Source: Halofilum sp964625925 (GTDB taxonomy: Bacteria; Pseudomonadota; Gammaproteobacteria; XJ16; Halofilaceae). From it: 64,000 bases of DNA. The stretch lies in NCBI GenBank assembly GCA_964625925.1, contig CAZVBX010000002.1:1-64000 (forward strand), given 5' to 3'. Numbering within the stretch: position 1 is the stretch's first letter; each line of letters begins with the position of its first letter. This document shows positions 7,185 through 16,395 of the stretch, piece after piece. Below the pieces are notes generated by a model. It was not told the DNA's origin. It made no database searches and saw only the letters and a list, made by a program, of their open reading frames with translations. The position numbers and the translations under genes are program-made.

Positions 7185-9596
7185 ATGACCGACGCCCCGC
7201 TCTACGATTCCTCCCAGATCAAGGTACTCAAAGGCCTCGATGCGGTCCGTAAACGGCCCGGCATGTATATCGGGGACACCGACGACGGCACCGGCCTGCA
7301 TCACATGGTGTTCGAGGTCGTCGATAACTCGATCGATGAGGCCCTGGGGGGGTATTGCAGCGCGATTCAGGTCGTCATCCACGCGGATGAGTCGATCACG
7401 GTCGTTGATGACGGCCGGGGTATCCCCGTGGATCTCCATGAGGAGGAAGGGCGCTCCGCGGCCGAGGTCATCATGACTGTGCTGCATGCGGGCGGCAAGT
7501 TCGACCAGAACTCGTACAAGGTCTCGGGTGGCCTCCACGGCGTCGGCGTCTCCGTCGTCAACGCCCTGTCCTCGCATCTGCGACTGACCATTCATCGCGA
7601 CGGTCAGGTCTACCGCATGGATTTCGATCATAGCGAGCCGCGCTCCCCGCTCGCCGTGATCGGCGAGACCGATCGCCACGGCACCGAGATCCACTTCAAG
7701 CCGGACGACGGGGTCTTCAGCAACATCGAGTTCCATTACGACGTGCTAGCGCGGCGGCTGCGTGAGCTGTCGTTCCTGAATTCGGGCGTGCGGATCGCGC
7801 TCACGGACGAGCGCACGGGCAAGGAGGACGTGTTCGAGTATCAGGGCGGGATTCGCGCCTTCGTGGAGCATCTCAATCGCGCCAAGACGCCGCTGCACCC
7901 GACGGTGTTCCATTTTTCCGAGATGAGCGGCGATGTGGGCGTCGAGCTCGCCCTGCAGTGGAACGACTCCTACCAAGAAAACATCTTCTGCTTCACGAAC
8001 AACATCCCGCAGCGTGATGGCGGCACCCACCTCGCGGGCCTGCGCACCGCGCTGACTCGTTCGCTCAATCAGTACATGGAGAACGAGGGCATCCTCAAGC
8101 GAGCGAAGATTGCGCCCACAGGCGACGACGCGCGCGAGGGCCTGACGGCGGTGCTATCGGTGAAGGTCCCGGATCCGAAGTTCTCTTCGCAGACTAAGGA
8201 CAAGCTCGTGTCCTCTGAAGTGCGCGGCGCGGTCGAGTCCGCGCTGGGCGAGCGTTTCGGTCCGTTCCTACTGGAGAACCCGGCGGCGGCGAAGGCCATC
8301 ACGGCCAAGATTGTCGACGCCGCACGGGCGCGCGACGCGGCCCGCAAGGCGCGCGACATGACGCGGCGCAAGGGCGCGTTGGATGTCGCGGGGCTGCCGG
8401 GCAAGCTGGCCGACTGCCAGGAAAAGGATCCCGGATTGTCGGAGCTGTTCCTGGTCGAGGGTGACTCGGCCGGTGGCTCGGCCAAGCAGGGCCGCGACCG
8501 TCACACCCAGGCCATCTTGCCCCTCAAGGGCAAGATCCTGAACGTCGAGAAGGCGCGTTTCGATCGCATGCTGTCCTCGGGCGAGGTCGCCACGTTGATT
8601 ACGGCCCTGGGGTGCGGCATCGGCCGAGATGAGTTCGATATCGACAAGCTGCGCTACCACCGTATCGTCATCATGACTGACGCGGACGTGGACGGCTCGC
8701 ATATCCGGACCCTGCTGTTGACCTTCTTTTATCGGCAGATGCCCGAACTGATTGCGCGCGGGCATGTCTACATCGCGCAGCCGCCGCTCTACAAGGTCAA
8801 GCGCGGCAAGCAGGAGCATTACGTCAAGGACGACGACGAGCTCAACCGTCACCTCCTGTCGATCGCGCTCGATGACGCGCGGCTGTACCCGCACCCCGAT
8901 GCGCCGCCCATCGCGGACACGGTCCTGAGTGAACTGGCGAGCGACTTCACGGCCGTGCAACGGCGTTTGGATCGCCTGGCGCGCCGCTTCCACCGCTCGG
9001 TCCTCGATGAGCTGCTCCATGTGCGCCCCGTGCGCGAGCCACAGCTGCAGGACGAGGCCGCGATGCAGGAGTGGGCCGACGCGCTGCGCCAACGATTGCT
9101 GCATCACGCCCAGGGCCAGGGCGAATACCAGGTGCGCACCGAGCGCCAGGACGCCGGGGTGGGCGTCGTGGTCGAGCATGAGGTGCATGGCAATGTGCAT
9201 CGCAACAGCCTTACGCCCGGCTTCTTTGCCTCGCCGGAGTACCAGGCCGTCGCGGACTTCGCCGAGCGCGTCCATGATCTGTTGGATGAGGGCGCCTACG
9301 TGGCGCGCGGCAAGCAGCGCCAACCCGTGCATGACTTCCGGGAGGTCATGACCTGGTTGCTGGGCGAAGGCCGCAAGGGCCTGGATTTCCAGCGCTACAA
9401 GGGCTTGGGCGAGATGAACCCGGATCAGCTCTGGGACACGACCATGGATCCGGACGCGCGCCGGTTGCTGCAGGTCCGGATCGAGGACGCGGTGGCGGCC
9501 GATGAAATGTTCACCACGTTGATGGGGGACCAGGTGGAGCCGCGCCGCGCCTTCATCGAACGTAACGCCCTCAGCGCGACCAACCTCGATATCTGA
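7185..9596 (+). CDS. gyrB: DNA gyrase subunit B
   Basis: GyrB is the ATPase subunit of gyrase, which introduces negative supercoils. The start at ATG 7185 was preferred over the in-frame GTG at 7179 because AGGAC (7174-7178) is then at correct spacing. The 803-residue product has the GHKL ATPase N-domain (EVVDNSIDEALGG, DDGRGIPVD, GGLHGVGVSVVNALS). The TOPRIM domain has EGDSAGGSAKQGRDR near residue 424 and DADVDGSHIRTLLL near 498. A C-terminal GyrB tail follows (FQRYKGLGEMNPDQLW). Length is typical for gammaproteobacteria, including the extra insert in the C-terminal half. Confidence 0.98.
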   Translation: MTDAPLYDSSQIKVLKGLDAVRKRPGMYIGDTDDGTGLHHMVFEVVDNSIDEALGGYCSAIQVVIHADESITVVDDGRGIPVDLHEEEGRSAAEVIMTVLHAGGKFDQNSYKVSGGLHGVGVSVVNALSSHLRLTIHRDGQVYRMDFDHSEPRSPLAVIGETDRHGTEIHFKPDDGVFSNIEFHYDVLARRLRELSFLNSGVRIALTDERTGKEDVFEYQGGIRAFVEHLNRAKTPLHPTVFHFSEMSGDVGVELALQWNDSYQENIFCFTNNIPQRDGGTHLAGLRTALTRSLNQYMENEGILKRAKIAPTGDDAREGLTAVLSVKVPDPKFSSQTKDKLVSSEVRGAVESALGERFGPFLLENPAAAKAITAKIVDAARARDAARKARDMTRRKGALDVAGLPGKLADCQEKDPGLSELFLVEGDSAGGSAKQGRDRHTQAILPLKGKILNVEKARFDRMLSSGEVATLITALGCGIGRDEFDIDKLRYHRIVIMTDADVDGSHIRTLLLTFFYRQMPELIARGHVYIAQPPLYKVKRGKQEHYVKDDDELNRHLLSIALDDARLYPHPDAPPIADTVLSELASDFTAVQRRLDRLARRFHRSVLDELLHVRPVREPQLQDEAAMQEWADALRQRLLHHAQGQGEYQVRTERQDAGVGVVVEHEVHGNVHRNSLTPGFFASPEYQAVADFAERVHDLLDEGAYVARGKQRQPVHDFREVMTWLLGEGRKGLDFQRYKGLGEMNPDQLWDTTMDPDARRLLQVRIEDAVAADEMFTTLMGDQVEPRRAFIERNALSATNLDI

Positions 9597-9636
9597 CTGC
9601 CGGCCGGCGCCGGCGCCAACATCTCCGGAGGTAGCT

Positions 9637-11691
9637 TTGGCGACCGCCACTGCTGACAATCCGCTGCTCGCAGAGCGCGAGCTGCCGGCGTTCGGCCGCA
9701 TCACGCCCGAGCACATCGAGCCCGCGGTCGATCGGGTGCTGGAGCAGGCGCGTGAGGCGCTGGAGGAACTGCTCGCGGCATCGGAATGTTACACGTGGAA
9801 CAATCTGGTGGCGCCGCTGGAGGAATCCCTCGACCGCATCGCCCGCGTTTGGGCGCCGGTGCGCCACCTGCACGCGGTCGCTTCCACTGAGGACCTGCGC
9901 GCGGCCTATAATCACTGCCTGCCCAAGATCAGCCGCTTCTACACCGAGCTGGGCCAGCACCAGGCATTGCATGCCGCCTACCGCCAGATCGCCGAAGGCC
10001 CGGAGTACGAGCGGCTCGATCCCACGCAGCGCAAGGCCATCGACGATGCGCTACGGGACTTTCGCCTGGGCGGGGTCGATCTGGCCCCCGAGCAACGCGA
10101 GCGCTTCGCCGCGATCGAGGCGGAGCTGGCCGAGTTGGAGACGCGTTTCGAGGAGAACGTGCTCGATGCGACGCAGGCCTGGAGCAAGCGCATCGACAAC
10201 GAGGACGATCTCTCGGGGCTCGGCGCCGAGATTCGTGGCATGGCCCGCGCCGCCGCTGAGCGCGCCGGCCACGAGGGCTGGCTGCTCACGCTGGACTTCC
10301 CGATCTACTACGCCGTCATGACGACGGCGGACGACCGCGAGCTCCGCCGCGAGCTGTACGAGGCCTGGACCACGCGCGCCTCGGACCAGGGCCCGCACGC
10401 CGGCCGCTGGGACAACGGCGAGTGCATGACCCGCATCATCGCGCTGCGCCAGGAAAAGGCGCGCCTGTTGGGCTTCGCCCACTACGCGGAACTATCCCTG
10501 GCGACCAAGATGGTGCGGCGCCCCGACGAGGTGCTCGGATTCTTGAACGACTTGGCGGGACGCGCCCTGCCGGCGGGCCGAGCCGAGATCGAGGAGGTTC
10601 GCAGCTTCGCCGCGGACCGCCTCGGCATTCAGGAGCTGCAGGCCTGGGACGTCGCCTACGCCGCCGACAAGCTCAAGCAGGAACGTTTCGCGATCTCCGA
10701 CGAGACCCTCAAGCCCTACTTTCCCGCACCGCAGGTCATCGACGGACTGTTCCGCGTCGTGGGCGCGCTGTACGGCGTCCGCTTCGAACCGGTGGCGGAC
10801 GTCGAAGTCTGGCACCCGGACGTGCGCTACTATCGCGTGATCGACGCCGACGAGCAGGAGCGCGGCGGCTTCTACCTCGACCTCTATGCCCGGCCGGACA
10901 AGCGGGGCGGCGCCTGGATGGACGAATGCGTCACCCGCATGCGCCGCACCGAGGGATTGCAGAAGCCGGTCGCGTTCCTGACCTGCAATCTGTCTCCGCC
11001 CGTGGGCGACCAGCCCGCCTTGTTCACCCACGACGAGGTGTTGACGCTATTCCATGAGTTCGGCCACGGGCTGCACCACCTCATGACACGGGTGGACGTG
11101 CCCAGCCTCGCGGGCATCAGCGGCGTCGAGTGGGACGCGGTCGAGCTGCCGAGCCAGTTGATGGAGAACTGGTGCTGGGAGCGCGAATCACTGGATCTGA
11201 TCGCGAGCCACGTGGAAACCGGGGAGTCTCTGCCGGACGATCTCCTCGAGCGCCTGCGCGCCAGCCGCAATTTCCACGCCGCGCTCGGACTGCTGCGTCA
11301 GGTTGAATTCTCGCTGTTCGACTTCCGCCTGCATTGCGAGCACGAGACGCCGACGGTGGAGGACATCCAGGGGCTGCTCGAGGAAGTGCGCGAGTCGGTC
11401 GCGGTGGTGCGTCCCCCGGCATTCAACCGCTTCGCCCACGGTTTCGGTCATATCTTCGCCGGGGGCTACGCCGCCGGGTACTACAGCTACAAGTGGGCCG
11501 AGATCCTGTCCGCCGATGCCTTCGGCGTATTCGAGGAATCGGGCGTGCTCGACCGTTCAACCGGTGAACGCTTCCTCCACGCCTTCCTCGAGCGCGGCGG
11601 CTCGCGCCCGGCGCTGGAGTCCTTCCGCGACTTCCGCGGCCGCGAGCCCGACTCCATCGCCCTGCTGCGCCAATCTGGCCTCGCCGCGTAG
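9637..11691 (+). CDS. prlC: oligopeptidase A (M3 family metallopeptidase)
   Basis: PrlC is a cytosolic zinc metallopeptidase that degrades oligopeptides such as cleaved signal peptides. The 684-residue product fits the M3 family. The zinc site HEFGHGLHH is near residue 472, with the downstream Glu ligand in the VEWDAVELPSQLMENW stretch. The start is a TTG at 9637 with GGAGG five bases upstream. It follows gyrB by 40 bases in the same direction. A third parS-like site is embedded in the coding sequence at 9787-9802. Confidence 0.95.
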   Translation: MATATADNPLLAERELPAFGRITPEHIEPAVDRVLEQAREALEELLAASECYTWNNLVAPLEESLDRIARVWAPVRHLHAVASTEDLRAAYNHCLPKISRFYTELGQHQALHAAYRQIAEGPEYERLDPTQRKAIDDALRDFRLGGVDLAPEQRERFAAIEAELAELETRFEENVLDATQAWSKRIDNEDDLSGLGAEIRGMARAAAERAGHEGWLLTLDFPIYYAVMTTADDRELRRELYEAWTTRASDQGPHAGRWDNGECMTRIIALRQEKARLLGFAHYAELSLATKMVRRPDEVLGFLNDLAGRALPAGRAEIEEVRSFAADRLGIQELQAWDVAYAADKLKQERFAISDETLKPYFPAPQVIDGLFRVVGALYGVRFEPVADVEVWHPDVRYYRVIDADEQERGGFYLDLYARPDKRGGAWMDECVTRMRRTEGLQKPVAFLTCNLSPPVGDQPALFTHDEVLTLFHEFGHGLHHLMTRVDVPSLAGISGVEWDAVELPSQLMENWCWERESLDLIASHVETGESLPDDLLERLRASRNFHAALGLLRQVEFSLFDFRLHCEHETPTVEDIQGLLEEVRESVAVVRPPAFNRFAHGFGHIFAGGYAAGYYSYKWAEILSADAFGVFEESGVLDRSTGERFLHAFLERGGSRPALESFRDFRGREPDSIALLRQSGLAA
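9787..9802. promoter_or_regulatory. parS: parS-like site 3
   Basis: TGTTACACGTGGAACA differs from the palindromic parS at 7116-7131 by one base. It lies in prlC, about 2.7 kb from parS site 2. It is probably a functional or slightly weaker ParB site. Confidence 0.65.
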
Positions 11692-11716
11692 AGGCTCCAG
11701 GGATGGGGCGAGTACA

Positions 11717-11860
11717 ACCACGGATGAACGCGGATCAACACGGATATGAGGGGGTCGCAAAAGCGACCAGTGCACGGCCAACACAAGCTGTGGGGCAACC
11801 GCATAACGCCTCACGGACCGCGTTTCCCGATATCCGTGTTCATCGGTGTTCATCCGTGGT
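11717..11860. repeat. 144-bp inverted repeat of CACGGATGAA-type units
   Basis: Two 31-base arms (11717-11747 and 11830-11860) are inverted copies matching at 28 of 31 positions. Each arm is built from short tandem units of the type CGGATGAACA. The 82-base centre has no clear gene. The element fills almost the whole prlC-xthA gap, and its right arm ends nine bases before the xthA GTG. Repeats with this CACGGATGAACACGGAT flavour are dispersed in many bacterial genomes; that is recollection, not a search. It looks like a non-coding palindromic element rather than an insertion sequence. Confidence 0.7.
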
Positions 11861-11869
11861 TCTCTCCCC

Positions 11870-12640
11870 GTGAAAATCGCCAGCTGGAACGTCAATTCGC
11901 TGAAGGTGCGGCTGCCGCAGGTGTTGGACTGGCTCGCCGAGCACGAGCCGGATGTCCTCGCGCTGCAGGAGACCAAGCTCACCGACGACAACTTCCCCGC
12001 TGAGGCGTTTCGCGATGCCGGCTGGCAGGTCGTGTTCAGCGGCCAGAAAACCTACAACGGCGTGGCGCTGGTGAGCCGCCACCCGATCGGGGACGTCGTC
12101 ACCGACCCGGCTGGGATCGACGATGAGCAACGGCGGATTCTGGCCGCCACCGTGGCCGGCGTGCGCGTGTTCGATCTGTACGTGCCCAACGGCAAGGAGG
12201 TGGACAGCGACAAGTACGTCCACAAGCTCGATTGGCTCGAACGCATGGCCGCCTGCCTCGAACGCGAGTTCACGGCGCACCCCCAACTCGTCGTCCTGGG
12301 TGACTTCAACATCGCGCCGGCCGATGCCGACGTGCACGATCCCGAGGCCCTGGCCGAGCAGATCCATTGCAGCACGCGCGAGCGCCGTGCACTGCAGCGC
12401 CTGATCGATCTGGGGCTGACGGATACGTTCCGGCTGTTCGCGCAATCCGAGCGCAGCTTCTCCTGGTGGGATTACCGCATGAACGCGTTTCGCCGGAACC
12501 TGGGGCTGCGCATCGACCTGATCCTGGCGTCGCAGCCACTTGCCGAGCGCTGCCGTGAAGCGAGCATCGATATCGGTCCGCGGCGCAACGATCGCCCGTC
12601 CGATCATGCGCTCGTGATCGCTGAGTTCGACCTCGCCTGA
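11870..12640 (+). CDS. xthA: exodeoxyribonuclease III family nuclease
   Basis: Exonuclease III is a magnesium-dependent AP endonuclease and 3'-5' exonuclease used in base-excision repair. The 256-residue product has the endonuclease/exonuclease/phosphatase fold motifs: KIASWNVNSLKVRLPQV at the start, LALQETKL with the catalytic Glu, VVLGDFNIAP, SWWDYR, LRIDLILAS and the terminal PSDHALV with the catalytic His. The GTG at 11870 starts exactly where family similarity begins. It overlaps ubiD by one base (TGATG), so the two are translationally coupled. Its upstream DNA is the inverted repeat at 11717-11860. Confidence 0.92.
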   Translation: MKIASWNVNSLKVRLPQVLDWLAEHEPDVLALQETKLTDDNFPAEAFRDAGWQVVFSGQKTYNGVALVSRHPIGDVVTDPAGIDDEQRRILAATVAGVRVFDLYVPNGKEVDSDKYVHKLDWLERMAACLEREFTAHPQLVVLGDFNIAPADADVHDPEALAEQIHCSTRERRALQRLIDLGLTDTFRLFAQSERSFSWWDYRMNAFRRNLGLRIDLILASQPLAERCREASIDIGPRRNDRPSDHALVIAEFDLA

Positions 12641-14118
12641 TGCAATACCGTGACCTGCGCGAATTCCTCGCCGGCCTGGAGGCCGACGGCGACCTGGTAC
12701 GCATCGACCGCGAGATCGATCCCTATCTCGAGATGACCGAGATCTGCGATCGCACCCTGCGCCGGGGCGGGCCCGCCCTGGTGTTCGAGCGTCCGCGCGG
12801 CCACGATGTGCCGGTGCTGGGCAATCTGTTCGGTACCGCCCGGCGCGTCGCCCGCGGCATGGGCGCCGAGGACACCGAATCGCTGCGCGAGATCGGACGC
12901 CTGCTCGCCTTCCTCAAGGAGCCCGATCCGCCCAAGGGTATGCGCGAGGCCTGGCAGAGCCTGCCCATCTTCAAGAAAGTCCTCGATATGGCACCGAAGA
13001 CGGTACGCTCGCCGGCCTGTCAGGAGATCGTGCAGGAGGGCGCCGACGTCGATCTGGCGCGCCTGCCGGTGCAGACCTGCTGGCCCGGCGATGCCGGGCC
13101 GCTGATCACCTGGGGTCTGGTCGTCACCCGGGGGCCGGCGTCCGAGCGCGAGAACATGGGCATCTACCGTCAGCAGGTCATCGGGCCCAATCGCGTGATC
13201 ATGCGCTGGCTCGCGCAGCGCGGCGGCGCGCTCGACTTGCGCGCCTGGCAGCAGCAGCATCCGGGCGAGCCGTTCCCCCTCGCCGTGGCGCTCGGCGCTG
13301 ATCCGGCCACCACGCTAGCCGCGGTCACGCCGGTGCCCGACACCTTGTCGGAGCACGCCTTCGCGGGCCTGTTGCGCGGCCAACGCACAGGGCTCGCATC
13401 CTGCCTGGGCTCCCAGCTGCGCGTGCCGGCCAGCGCCGAGATCGTGCTCGAAGGCCATATCCACCCGAACGACACCGCTCCGGAGGGGCCGTTCGGCGAT
13501 CACACCGGCTACTACAACGAGGTGGAGGAATTCCCGGTCTTCACCATCGATCGTATTACCCGCCGGCGCGACCCGATCTACCACTCGACCTACACCGGGC
13601 GCCCGCCCGACGAGCCGTCCGTGCTCGGCCTCGCGCTCAACGAGGTGTTCGTGCCGCTGCTGCAAAAGCAGTTCCCGGAGATCACCGACTTCTATCTGCC
13701 GGCCGAGGGCTGCTCGTACCGCTTGGCTGTGATCGCGCTGCGCAAGCAGTACCCCGGCCACGCCAAGCGCGTGATGCTCGGGATCTGGTCGTTCCTGCGC
13801 CAGTTCATGTACACCAAATTCGTCATCGTGGTCGATGACGATATCGATGCGCGCAACTGGAGCGATGTCATCTGGGCGCTCACCACGCGCGTCGATCCGC
13901 GCCGCGACGCGACCTTCATCGATCATTCGCCGATCGATTACCTCGACTTCGCCTCGCCCGTGGCCGGCCTCGGCTCGAAAATGGGTCTCGATGCCACCAG
14001 CAAATGGCCCGGCGAGACCGAGCGCGAATGGGGCCGTCCGATCATTATGGATCCGGCCGTGAAAGCGCGTGTCGACGCCATCTGGGACGAGCTGGGCATC
14101 GACGGGAGCGCCGATTAG
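12640..14118 (+). CDS. ubiD: 4-hydroxy-3-polyprenylbenzoate decarboxylase UbiD
   Basis: UbiD decarboxylates the prenylated hydroxybenzoate intermediate in ubiquinone synthesis, using prenylated FMN made by UbiX. The 492-residue product is full length. It begins MQYRDLREFLAGLEADGDLV and shows the family motifs ENMGIYRQQVIGPNRVIMRW and EGPFGDHTGYYNEVEEFPVF, as well as the C-terminal GLGSKMGLDATSKWPGE. It shares a TGATG junction with the nuclease gene upstream. The pairing with a repair nuclease has no obvious metabolic logic. Confidence 0.95.
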   Translation: MQYRDLREFLAGLEADGDLVRIDREIDPYLEMTEICDRTLRRGGPALVFERPRGHDVPVLGNLFGTARRVARGMGAEDTESLREIGRLLAFLKEPDPPKGMREAWQSLPIFKKVLDMAPKTVRSPACQEIVQEGADVDLARLPVQTCWPGDAGPLITWGLVVTRGPASERENMGIYRQQVIGPNRVIMRWLAQRGGALDLRAWQQQHPGEPFPLAVALGADPATTLAAVTPVPDTLSEHAFAGLLRGQRTGLASCLGSQLRVPASAEIVLEGHIHPNDTAPEGPFGDHTGYYNEVEEFPVFTIDRITRRRDPIYHSTYTGRPPDEPSVLGLALNEVFVPLLQKQFPEITDFYLPAEGCSYRLAVIALRKQYPGHAKRVMLGIWSFLRQFMYTKFVIVVDDDIDARNWSDVIWALTTRVDPRRDATFIDHSPIDYLDFASPVAGLGSKMGLDATSKWPGETEREWGRPIIMDPAVKARVDAIWDELGIDGSAD

Positions 14119-14211
14119 CTGCGGGGTGTTGCCGGCGCACCACACCGGCGGCTTGGCAGGCGCCCCGAATTGGGCCACTATGAGCGCGCTACCGGCCGTG
14201 GGAGAGAATCC

Positions 14212-14850
14212 ATGCGTCAGATCATGGTCCTCAACGCGAAGGGCGGGTCCGGCAAATCCACCATCGCGACCAACCTCGCCAGCTATTATGCCCACCAGGG
14301 CTACGAAGTCGTGCTCGCCGATCTCGATCCGCAGTCCTCAGCCCTCGCATGGCTCGAGACGCGACCGGGCGGGCGCGCACCAATCCGCGGAGTGGACGCC
14401 ACGGGCAAGGGCGCGCGCCTGCCGCGCAGCGCCGATATCGCCATTCTCGATGCCCCCGCCGCCGCCCACGGCAGCGCGCTCGGTCAGCTCATGCGGCGGG
14501 CCGACACCTTCCTCGTCCCGGTGCTGCCGTCCCCGGTGGATATGCGCGCCGCGGCCGACTTCATTGCGGAGATGCGCCAAAACAAGCGCATCCAGAGCAA
14601 GCAGGCGCGCTACGGCGTGATCGCCAATCGCGTGCGCGGCTACACCAACATCGCCCACGAACTCGAGCAGTTCCTGCGGCGGCAGAAGGTGCCGGTGCTC
14701 ACCCAGCTCCGCGACAACATGAACTATATCCGCGCCGCCGAGCGGGGCATCGGTATCCACGAGCTGCCGCCCTACGCCAGCGCCACCGACCGCGAGCAAT
14801 GGCAGCCGATCGTGCGCTGGCTCAACAGCAAGCGCAGCCGACCCGCCTGA
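14212..14850 (+). CDS. orphan ParA/MinD-type ATPase
   Basis: This is a deviant Walker-A ATPase of the ParA family, 212 residues. The P-loop AKGGSGKSTIATNLA lies at residues 9-23, the switch region DLDPQSSALAW near 42-52 and the Walker B-like ADIAILDAPAA near 80. It is short and lacks the N-terminal helix-turn-helix of plasmid ParA. It has no ParB-type partner nearby and is not in the usual chromosomal place next to rsmG. Such orphans often position membrane, polar or nucleoid-associated cargo; the cargo here is unknown. The start at ATG 14212 is preceded by GGGAGAG. Confidence 0.85.
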   Translation: MRQIMVLNAKGGSGKSTIATNLASYYAHQGYEVVLADLDPQSSALAWLETRPGGRAPIRGVDATGKGARLPRSADIAILDAPAAAHGSALGQLMRRADTFLVPVLPSPVDMRAAADFIAEMRQNKRIQSKQARYGVIANRVRGYTNIAHELEQFLRRQKVPVLTQLRDNMNYIRAAERGIGIHELPPYASATDREQWQPIVRWLNSKRSRPA

Positions 14851-14851
14851 G

Positions 14852-15088
14852 CGGTCCCGGCCCCGAGACCCACCCGGGCTCGTTGGCCGCGCAATCCGCG
14901 TTGCGCGTCTCCGTCCGAGTGTCGAAATCAGCAAGATCGAACACGGCGACCTGTTCGCCGTCCGCACCCTGGCCGAACGCGAGCGGTTGGGCCAGGACCT
15001 CGTGCGGCGGTGGTTGGACCCGCCCGCCGCCGAGCGCCTGCGCTTTCGCGCGGGGCAGATATTCTCCGAGACCCCGCTCGACGGATAG
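14852..15088 (+). pseudogene. possible gene remnant after the ParA-like gene
   Basis: An open frame ending at TAG 15086-15088 encodes a protein-like tail containing the stretches EISKIEHGDLFAV and FRAGQIFSETPLDG. It has no ATG, GTG or TTG start in frame between the ParA-like stop and this tail. I do not recognise a family. It may be the C-terminal remnant of a gene whose start was lost, a gene with a frameshift, or chance. It lies between the ParA-like gene and the end of hemY on the opposite strand. Confidence 0.25.
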
Positions 15089-15107
15089 GTTCCTACGCGG
15101 CGACTGA

Positions 15108-16394
15108 TTAGGTCGCGGGGCGCGCGTTCAGCGGCGTGGGCTGGCCGGGACGGGCGACGGCGTCGTGTGCTTCCAGCCGTGCCACCCCATTGCCCGCGCC
15201 GGCGCGGGCTTCGCTGTGGTCCTCCAGCGCCAGCGCCAGACCGGCCTGGTACTGCGCGCGCGCCGCATCGGACTCGCCGAGCTGATCGAGCAGGGCGGCC
15301 AGCTCGAAATAGGCTTCGGCATGGGGCTGCGAGCCGATGCTGGACTCGAAATAGATACGCGCCTTGCCCCAGAGCTGGTTGCGCACGCACAGCCGGCCCA
15401 GGGTCAGCAACAGCATGGGACTGCGGCCGTGATCGCGCAGCCAAGTCTCGCCCTGATCGAGTTGCCGGCTCGGATCCTCGAGCTGAACCAGCCCGTAATC
15501 GCGCGCCAGGGTCTCGTCCCACTGCCGCGACAGGTGCTGTCGCAGGCGCCGCTCCGCCAGCTCGTGGGCGCCGGCGCGCAGCAGTTGCTGTATGTGGGCA
15601 TGCAGCACGGTGCCGTCGGCGCGGGTCGAGCGCGAGAGTGAGTCCCAGACGACCGCCAGCGCGTCGACATCGGCGCCGGCCCGGTCGATGCGTCCGAGCG
15701 CGGTCGCCCGCTCCAGGCGCTCCAGCCGCTCGCCATCGAACACCTTGCGCCGGCGCAGCTCCGGCAGTAGCTCCGAGAGCCGCTCCCAATCCTCGAGTTC
15801 GACATAGAGGCGTGCCAGCAGCTTCATGACGTAGGTGTGTTGCGGCGCCAAGCCGCGCAGGCGCGTCAGCGTCGCCAGGGCGTGCTCGGTCTGATGATGC
15901 GCCAACTGCAACTCGGCCTGCGTCAGCGACACCGCCACGTCGGCCTCGGGGTTCTCCTCGATTGCCGCCCGCAGGTAGCGATCGCGACGCTCGTAGGCGC
16001 CGGCCTGTTGCGCCGCCCGTGCCGCCGAAAGGTAGTTGAGCAGCGACGTATGCGACTCGGCGGCGTGGTGCGTGAGGTATTTCTCCGCTTGCTCCCAGCG
16101 GCCCTCGGCCATCTCGATCAGCCCGCGCGTGAGTCCGCGGCGCGACTTCTCGCTGTGGCGCCCGCGACGGTTGCGGCGCCAGTTACGCGGCGTGCGCAGC
16201 AGCACGCCGGTCACGCGCAGGAGCGCGTACAGCACCACGAACAGCAGCACCAAGAATCCCAGGGTCACGGCCAGCGAGGTCTCGATGGTCCACTGGCCGA
16301 TGTGCATGTAGACCATGCCGGGATCGCGCTGCAGCATTAGTGCGACACCGACGGCGACCGCGAACAGCAGCAGCGCACTCAATAGCCAGCGCAT
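15108..16394 (-). CDS. hemY: HemY, TPR protein of the heme-biosynthesis operon
   Basis: This is a membrane-anchored TPR protein encoded with hemC and hemD in gammaproteobacteria; its exact role in heme metabolism is not settled. The 428-residue product starts MRWLLSALLLFAVAVG and has two N-terminal membrane segments (about 2-20 and 38-60). Helical tetratricopeptide-like repeats fill the rest. The ATG at 16394 is one base from the hemX stop and was preferred over the upstream in-frame ATG at 16436. It is the last gene of the AlgZR-hemCDXY run. Confidence 0.88.
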   Translation of the reverse strand: MRWLLSALLLFAVAVGVALMLQRDPGMVYMHIGQWTIETSLAVTLGFLVLLFVVLYALLRVTGVLLRTPRNWRRNRRGRHSEKSRRGLTRGLIEMAEGRWEQAEKYLTHHAAESHTSLLNYLSAARAAQQAGAYERRDRYLRAAIEENPEADVAVSLTQAELQLAHHQTEHALATLTRLRGLAPQHTYVMKLLARLYVELEDWERLSELLPELRRRKVFDGERLERLERATALGRIDRAGADVDALAVVWDSLSRSTRADGTVLHAHIQQLLRAGAHELAERRLRQHLSRQWDETLARDYGLVQLEDPSRQLDQGETWLRDHGRSPMLLLTLGRLCVRNQLWGKARIYFESSIGSQPHAEAYFELAALLDQLGESDAARAQYQAGLALALEDHSEARAGAGNGVARLEAHDAVARPGQPTPLNARPAT

Positions 16395-16395
16395 G

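Noticed and set aside
11207..11222. Possible fourth parS site (CCACGTGGAAAC) in prlC
   Set aside because: Only the right half and centre match; the left half does not, so it is not a credible ParB site.
14338..15789. 483-codon minus-strand frame opposite the ParA-like gene and overlapping hemY
   Set aside because: It is frame shadow: out of frame with hemY, Ala/Arg-rich and without motifs.
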